64,000 bases of DNA from Mucilaginibacter sp. (GTDB lineage Bacteria; Bacteroidota; Bacteroidia; Sphingobacteriales; Sphingobacteriaceae), in assembly GCF_028288185.1 (NCBI RefSeq), contig NZ_JAQBOF010000013.1, positions 54,982-118,981 on the forward strand, in the 5' to 3' direction. Shown one piece after another: positions 61,001 through 64,000 of the stretch (positions within the stretch are counted from its first letter, which is position 1; each line of letters opens with the position of its first letter). A program made the position numbers and the translations under genes. The notes below the pieces were generated by a model. That model was not told the DNA's origin and ran no database searches. It saw nothing but the letters and a program-made list of their open reading frames with translations.

Positions 61001-61043
61001 AGCACAGCCAGCCTAGCAGGTTATTGATCTTTTTGTATTGCAT
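58014..61043 (-). CDS. DUF2723 (GT117/TMEM260-like) membrane glycosyltransferase
   Basis: 1009 residues with about 10-12 helices in the first 600. The N-terminal signature W33-D34-C-G-E37 (PSVSFWDCGEFI) and HQPGYPLF (49-56) are the family hallmarks; D34/E37 probably act as catalytic base and metal or substrate site. The second half (about 640-1009) is a soluble, TPR-like periplasmic domain. DUF2723 proteins are homologous to human TMEM260, a protein O-mannosyltransferase. In this Bacteroidota the likely role is O-glycosylation of secreted or outer-membrane proteins. Monocistronic, 341-bp region upstream. Confidence 0.93.
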   Translation of the reverse strand: MQYKKINNLLGWLCFVIASATYILTLEPSVSFWDCGEFISCAFRLQVAHQPGYPLFAMLGKAFSLLSLGDNTKVPYFTNMGSAIASGATIMFLFWTITALAKKLVPATDNENDTTRITLIMGAGLVGALAFTYTDTFWFSAVETIVFALSALCTSVVFWAILKWDAHADEPGADKWLIFIAYIIGLSIGIHLLNLLTIPALSLVYYFRRTKTITVKSALLAFLVSIVILGLVQFGIRQWTIQLSAYFDLFFVNTLGLGFGTGSIFFFLLLIGILVGGIVYSIRNAKSVLNLAFLCVAFIYFGYSAFVYIPIRATANTNLDNSHPDNAFTLNGYLNRIQYGETPLISGPYFDAKVTDQTDGANMYRKGATKYEISGKKQNYVYDHTTIFPRMYSTEGQDPQFYRDWLRLGETDVPNFADNLKFFFSWQTYQMYVRYFMWNFVGRVNDMDGQQQTGGIKGYVDGDWTTGILDGTKHLPKSVTHGLTYTPLFALPLILGLIGMWYHFQRKKRDALIVALLWFFTGMAIIIYVNQPSVQPRERDYSYVGSFYAFAIWIGLGVIALAELLRKAINAKTAAYVATLICLLAVPTVLAAEEWKAHDRSTKMVAHDMAYDYLMSCPPNAILFTYGDNDTYCVWYAQEVENIRPDVRLVNLSLFTGDWYIHQMQRKMNEADALPITMPFDKYKDGIRDVLYYRDAKIPGYTEVKDIFDFISTDDQRVMTTYPSGETANYLPTKNFKITINPADIAKYNVVPDSMRSRLTDTMKWKYTSNYIMKDNLAMLDILAHNNWKRPICFAITVGNENLIGMQPYLYKEGFVYHLMPLKADTAYKDPSAKVNTMVMYNNMMTKFKFGQYKTAKYLDHESTTMFYPVLISTFLDLIQNLIHQGHEDLARNVLHKYDEVMPDLNVDMRVTGSKFYVAQTAYQLHDIALATKYVTSINNYITDQLDYCYVQLNNNSGAFNPHDVQMGIQLIYAMSDEARNNHQTELYNKLDAERKSYETKFAAIFKNQ

Positions 61044-61384
61044 GGATATAAGTATAGTTTATTCGATTTAGTAAATATCAGGTTTTTATGAAATAAAATT
61101 CATAGTAAGCCCAATCATTAACATCTTTTAACATCTAAAAGATGTTTTGCCGCAAAGATGATAAAATTACTTTAACAGTTAAACCTATAAAAATGCTTTG
61201 TTAAAACTTTAATGGGCGGCAATTACTCACCCCGCCTACGCTTCGCTGGACGACCCTCTCTTCGCTGCGCGGAAATAGGGTAATTAAAAAATAAAAGATA
61301 AGGTAAAAATCAAACAACCCTCTTTACCGCTTGCGGAAGAGAGGGTGATCGAGCGAAGCAACGATCGGGTGAGTAAACGCCATC
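61044..61384. other. 341-bp intergenic region with repeat unit
   Basis: Contains the 150-bp inverted repeat at 61225-61374 next to the end of the MHS transporter gene, and AT-rich DNA near the start of the DUF2723 gene. No coding frame with good features. Confidence 0.7.
61225..61374. repeat. Long imperfect inverted repeat (family C)
   Basis: ACTCACCC (61225-61232) pairs with GGGTGAGT (61367-61374), and ACCCTCTCTTCGCTGCGCGG (61253-61272) pairs with the segment 61327-61346 at 14 or more positions, including a 10-bp block AAGAGAGGGT. Typical of dispersed GC-rich units that end genes in this group. It follows the MHS transporter stop by only 10 bp and may serve as a terminator. Confidence 0.75.
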
Positions 61385-62683
61385 CTACTCCCCCTCAATC
61401 TTCGAATGTTTTCTCGTATCTTTCATAGTCACATAAATAACAAGCGATACCAAAATACAACCCGTTACATACCAATAAAACCATTCCTGATGACCGGCAC
61501 TTTTAAAGGATAGCGCCAATGGCTCGGCAGTACCACCAAATATGGATACTGCCACACCATACGGAAACCCCACCCCCAATGCACGGATATTTGCTGGGAA
61601 CAGCTCTGCCTTAACAACCGCATTTATAGATGTATAACCGCTTACAATAATAAGCGCACACATAATCAGGGCGAAGGCTACCCAAATATCTTTTGTTTGC
61701 CCCAGCGCCGTTAAAATGGGTACAGTGGCTAATGATCCGCAGATACCGAAACCAATCAGCAATGGCTTGCGCCCAATTTTATCAGACAGCAAACCAAACA
61801 CCGGCTGTAGCAGCATAAATATTATTAAGGTGAGGGTTGATATCAACGTAGCACTGGCTTTAGAGAAGCCCGAGGTTATCACCAAAAACTTTTGCATATA
61901 AGTGGTGAACGTATAGAAAGCCACCGTACCCCCTAGGGTTAAGCCAAATACAGTTAATACTGCTTTAGGGTGCTCGGCCAATGCCTTTAGTGTTCCGCGG
62001 GCTGAGCGGGCCTTATCGTCTTTTTCAATAATTACCGATTCCTGTAAGCTGCGGCGCAAATACATCACCGTTACCGCCAATACCGACCCAATAGCAAACG
62101 GAATGCGCCATCCCCAGGCATGTAACTGGTCTTCGTTTAAAAAGGCGCGTTGCAACAATACCAGCACGCCTAAAGCTATCAACTGCCCGGCAATTAACGT
62201 TACGTATTGGAAGCTCGAATAAAATCCGCGATGCTTTTTGGTAGCCATTTCGCTTAAATAAGTGGCGCTGGTGCCGTATTCGCCGCCAACGCTTAGGCCT
62301 TGTATTATGCGGGCCAGCAATAATATAATGGGCGCTGCTACTCCTATTTGTTTATATCCCGGCGTTACAGCAATTAATAACGACCCAATGCTCATCAATA
62401 ATACTGATAAAGTAAGTGCCTTTTTACGGCCGCTCCTGTCGGCGTAAGTCCCCATTACCCAGCCACCTATTGGCCGCATTAAAAAACCAATAGCAAATAT
62501 GCCCGAGGTATTTAACAACTGTACTAACTCGCTACTCTTAGGAAAAAACGCCGCCGAAAAGTAAAGCGAAAAGGCTGTATAAACATACCAGTCGTACCAC
62601 TCCACCAAATTACCTAATGAGCCGCCGATGATGGATTTGATGCGATGGGCGGTGGTTATGGGCGGGATTGTTTTGTTTGGCAT
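61385..62683 (-). CDS. MHS-type MFS transporter (alpha-ketoglutarate/proline permease-like)
   Basis: 432 residues, 12 helices. The N-terminal SIIGGSLGNLVEWYDWYVYTAFS is the MHS signature, followed by GGWVMGTYADRSGRKKAL (loop 2-3 motif) and QGLSVGGEYGTSATYLSE. These are proton symporters for organic acids such as ketoglutarate, citrate or shikimate. Substrate unknown. Divergent from the DUF2851 gene by 39 bp. Confidence 0.93.
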   Translation of the reverse strand: MPNKTIPPITTAHRIKSIIGGSLGNLVEWYDWYVYTAFSLYFSAAFFPKSSELVQLLNTSGIFAIGFLMRPIGGWVMGTYADRSGRKKALTLSVLLMSIGSLLIAVTPGYKQIGVAAPIILLLARIIQGLSVGGEYGTSATYLSEMATKKHRGFYSSFQYVTLIAGQLIALGVLVLLQRAFLNEDQLHAWGWRIPFAIGSVLAVTVMYLRRSLQESVIIEKDDKARSARGTLKALAEHPKAVLTVFGLTLGGTVAFYTFTTYMQKFLVITSGFSKASATLISTLTLIIFMLLQPVFGLLSDKIGRKPLLIGFGICGSLATVPILTALGQTKDIWVAFALIMCALIIVSGYTSINAVVKAELFPANIRALGVGFPYGVAVSIFGGTAEPLALSFKSAGHQEWFYWYVTGCILVSLVIYVTMKDTRKHSKIEGE

Positions 62684-62722
62684 AATGTTTATAAATATAA
62701 AATTATCTCCCTACATTAGTTA

Positions 62723-63937
62723 ATGCTTTTCACCGAAGACTTTTTACACTACATCTGGAAGTTCCGTTTATTTGAACGAAGTAATCTACAAACTACAACC
62801 GGTGAAGTAATTGAGATCCTTTCTGCCGGGATGCACAATACAGATTCGGGCCCCGACTTTGGTAATGCGAGGATAAAAATCGGCGACACCCTATGGGCAG
62901 GAAATGTAGAACTGCACCTATCCTCATCCGATTGGAAAAAGCATAATCATACTACAGACAACGCTTACAATAATGTGATCCTGCATGTAGTTTACCGCGA
63001 TGACGAGCCGGTAATATTACCCAATGGCCGCCCAATACCAACCCTCGAACTAAAAGACCGCATACCCGCCGACCTGTTTAACCGTTATCATAACCTGGTG
63101 TACGGCACGCAAACCATAATCCCCTGCGAAGCAAGCATTGGCAAACTGGATGATTTTACTTTAAAAACCTGGTTCACCCGGATCTTGATAGAACGACTGG
63201 AAAAAAAATCGGAAGCCGTTATTAAAGCGCTTGACGTTAACCGTGGGGATTGGGAAGAAACATTTTACCAGTTTTTAGCTGCCAACTTTGGGTTTAAAAC
63301 TAATGCCGTTCCGTTTGAGTTGCTGGCGAAATCGCTGCCGCAAAACATCCTCGCGAAGCATAAAAGCAACCCGCTGCAAATAGAAGCATTGATATTTGGT
63401 CAGGCCGGATTTTTAAGCGGCGACCTGCAAGATGAATATCCGCAGAAATTAAAAACAGAGTACGCGTTTTTGAGAAAGAAATTTAGCCTTACGCCTGTTG
63501 ATAACCATTTATGGAAATTTATGCGGATGCGGCCTTTAAATTTCCCAACTGTAAGACTGGCACAATTTGCCGCATTGGTAGTTAACTCAAACCATCTATT
63601 CTCTAAAGCACTGGATATAAAAGATGTAAAGAGCTTGCAAAAGCTATTTACTGATATTAAAGTTAATGCCTATTGGGACGATCATTATCAGTTTGACAAG
63701 CCATCAAAACCGGTATCAAAAAATATGGGGCAAACATCAGCCGATCTGTTGTTGTTAAATACATTGGCTTTATTTTTGTTTAGTTATGGTAAGCACAATC
63801 AGCAGGAATATTATATTAATCGCAGCTTAAAATTATTGGAAAGTTTGCCCGGCGAGAAAAATAATATCATTGCCGATTTTGATAGCCTGGGCGTAAAAGC
63901 AAATTCGGCGTTCGAATCGCAGGCATTATTGGAATGA
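62723..63937 (+). CDS. DUF2851 family protein
   Basis: 404 residues, soluble. The N-terminal region LHYIWKFRLFERSNLQTTTGEVIEIL, the motif SGPDFGNARIKIGDTLWAGNVELHLSSSDW (about 40-70) and HVVYRDDEPVILPNGRPIPTLELKDRI are typical for DUF2851. The D-F-x-x-A...G-x-v-E-x-H pattern with conserved acidic and His residues resembles a nuclease-type PD-(D/E)XK arrangement, but this is a guess; the family is uncharacterised. A TACATTAG box ends 3 nt before the ATG. Confidence 0.88.
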   Translation: MLFTEDFLHYIWKFRLFERSNLQTTTGEVIEILSAGMHNTDSGPDFGNARIKIGDTLWAGNVELHLSSSDWKKHNHTTDNAYNNVILHVVYRDDEPVILPNGRPIPTLELKDRIPADLFNRYHNLVYGTQTIIPCEASIGKLDDFTLKTWFTRILIERLEKKSEAVIKALDVNRGDWEETFYQFLAANFGFKTNAVPFELLAKSLPQNILAKHKSNPLQIEALIFGQAGFLSGDLQDEYPQKLKTEYAFLRKKFSLTPVDNHLWKFMRMRPLNFPTVRLAQFAALVVNSNHLFSKALDIKDVKSLQKLFTDIKVNAYWDDHYQFDKPSKPVSKNMGQTSADLLLLNTLALFLFSYGKHNQQEYYINRSLKLLESLPGEKNNIIADFDSLGVKANSAFESQALLE

Positions 63938-64000
63938 AAAAACTATTATAGTAATTATAAGAAATGCCTGCAATGCAGCCTAGGAAATAAGATACTAAGA
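63938..64000. other. End of window, nothing recognised
   Basis: 63 bp after the DUF2851 stop. A short AT-rich stretch with no frame or hairpin that can be assigned; the next gene lies beyond the window. Confidence 0.6.

Noticed and set aside
1..64000. Prophage, IS element, integrative element or defence island
   Set aside because: No transposase, integrase, phage structural or restriction genes and no attachment-like direct repeats were found; only two small TA loci.

Overview
The window is chromosomal DNA of a Bacteroidota bacterium, most likely from the Sphingobacteriaceae (Mucilaginibacter/Pedobacter-like); the genus is an inference. Evidence includes several outer-membrane beta-barrel proteins with CarboxypepD_reg/plug architecture, a PorT-like barrel, Bacteroidota-type DUF families (DUF2911, DUF3810, DUF2851, DUF2723), A/T-rich translation starts without Shine-Dalgarno motifs, and TAnnTTTG promoter boxes. 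I see no rRNA, tRNA, CRISPR array, insertion sequence or prophage. The mosaic is ordinary chromosome with two small toxin-antitoxin loci and several families of dispersed intergenic repeats.

Layout. 1-6.9 kb (minus): a four-gene envelope operon, TPR protein -> beta-barrel -> HU/SPOR membrane protein -> TolQ/ExbB-type channel (cut by the window edge). 7.2-17.6 kb: a TonB-receptor-like barrel, two stand-alone receiver proteins, an M16 protease, a PorT-like barrel, an antitoxin with a toxin gene broken by one in-frame stop, a glycine-rich RRM protein, a BamA-like barrel and a Gly-zipper protein. 17.9-24.2 kb: a Bcr/CflA exporter, a second-type ClpP beside an ECF sigma factor and a probable anti-sigma-like partner, a lipoprotein, and an MCE (MlaE-F-D) lipid transporter. 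24.4-32.4 kb: a DsbA/FrnE oxidoreductase, a TonB receptor with a small Cys-rich partner, a tandem pair of small secreted proteins, two beta-propellers and a desaturase that resembles the eukaryotic sphingolipid delta-4 desaturase DES1. 32.6-37.9 kb: a TolC-adaptor-RND efflux operon. 38-53.5 kb: a CPBP protease, EamA half-transporter, second OMP family receptor, PepSY, PAP2, MFS, higBA, cytochrome b, GT39, DUF2911, DUF3810, thioredoxin, an isochorismatase-fold protein and a Gfo/Idh/MocA oxidoreductase. 53.9-57.9 kb: a kaiC-kaiB-kaiB-histidine kinase operon. 58-64 kb: a DUF2723 (GT117/TMEM260-like) glycosyltransferase, an MHS-type MFS transporter and a DUF2851 protein.

Strongest points for a second look: (1) the DES1-like desaturase, which suggests a bacterium able to make 4-unsaturated sphingoid bases; (2) the non-cyanobacterial Kai operon with two divergent KaiB proteins and a PAS histidine kinase, preceded by a C9A8 homopolymer; (3) six genes whose start codon lies 4-8 nt after an exact TAnnTTTG box, which predicts leaderless or nearly leaderless mRNAs; (4) a RelE/YafQ-like toxin silenced by a single ochre codon while its antitoxin stays intact; (5) a strong minus-strand terminator at 48.45 kb with no coding gene in front of it, a candidate sRNA or attenuator leader.
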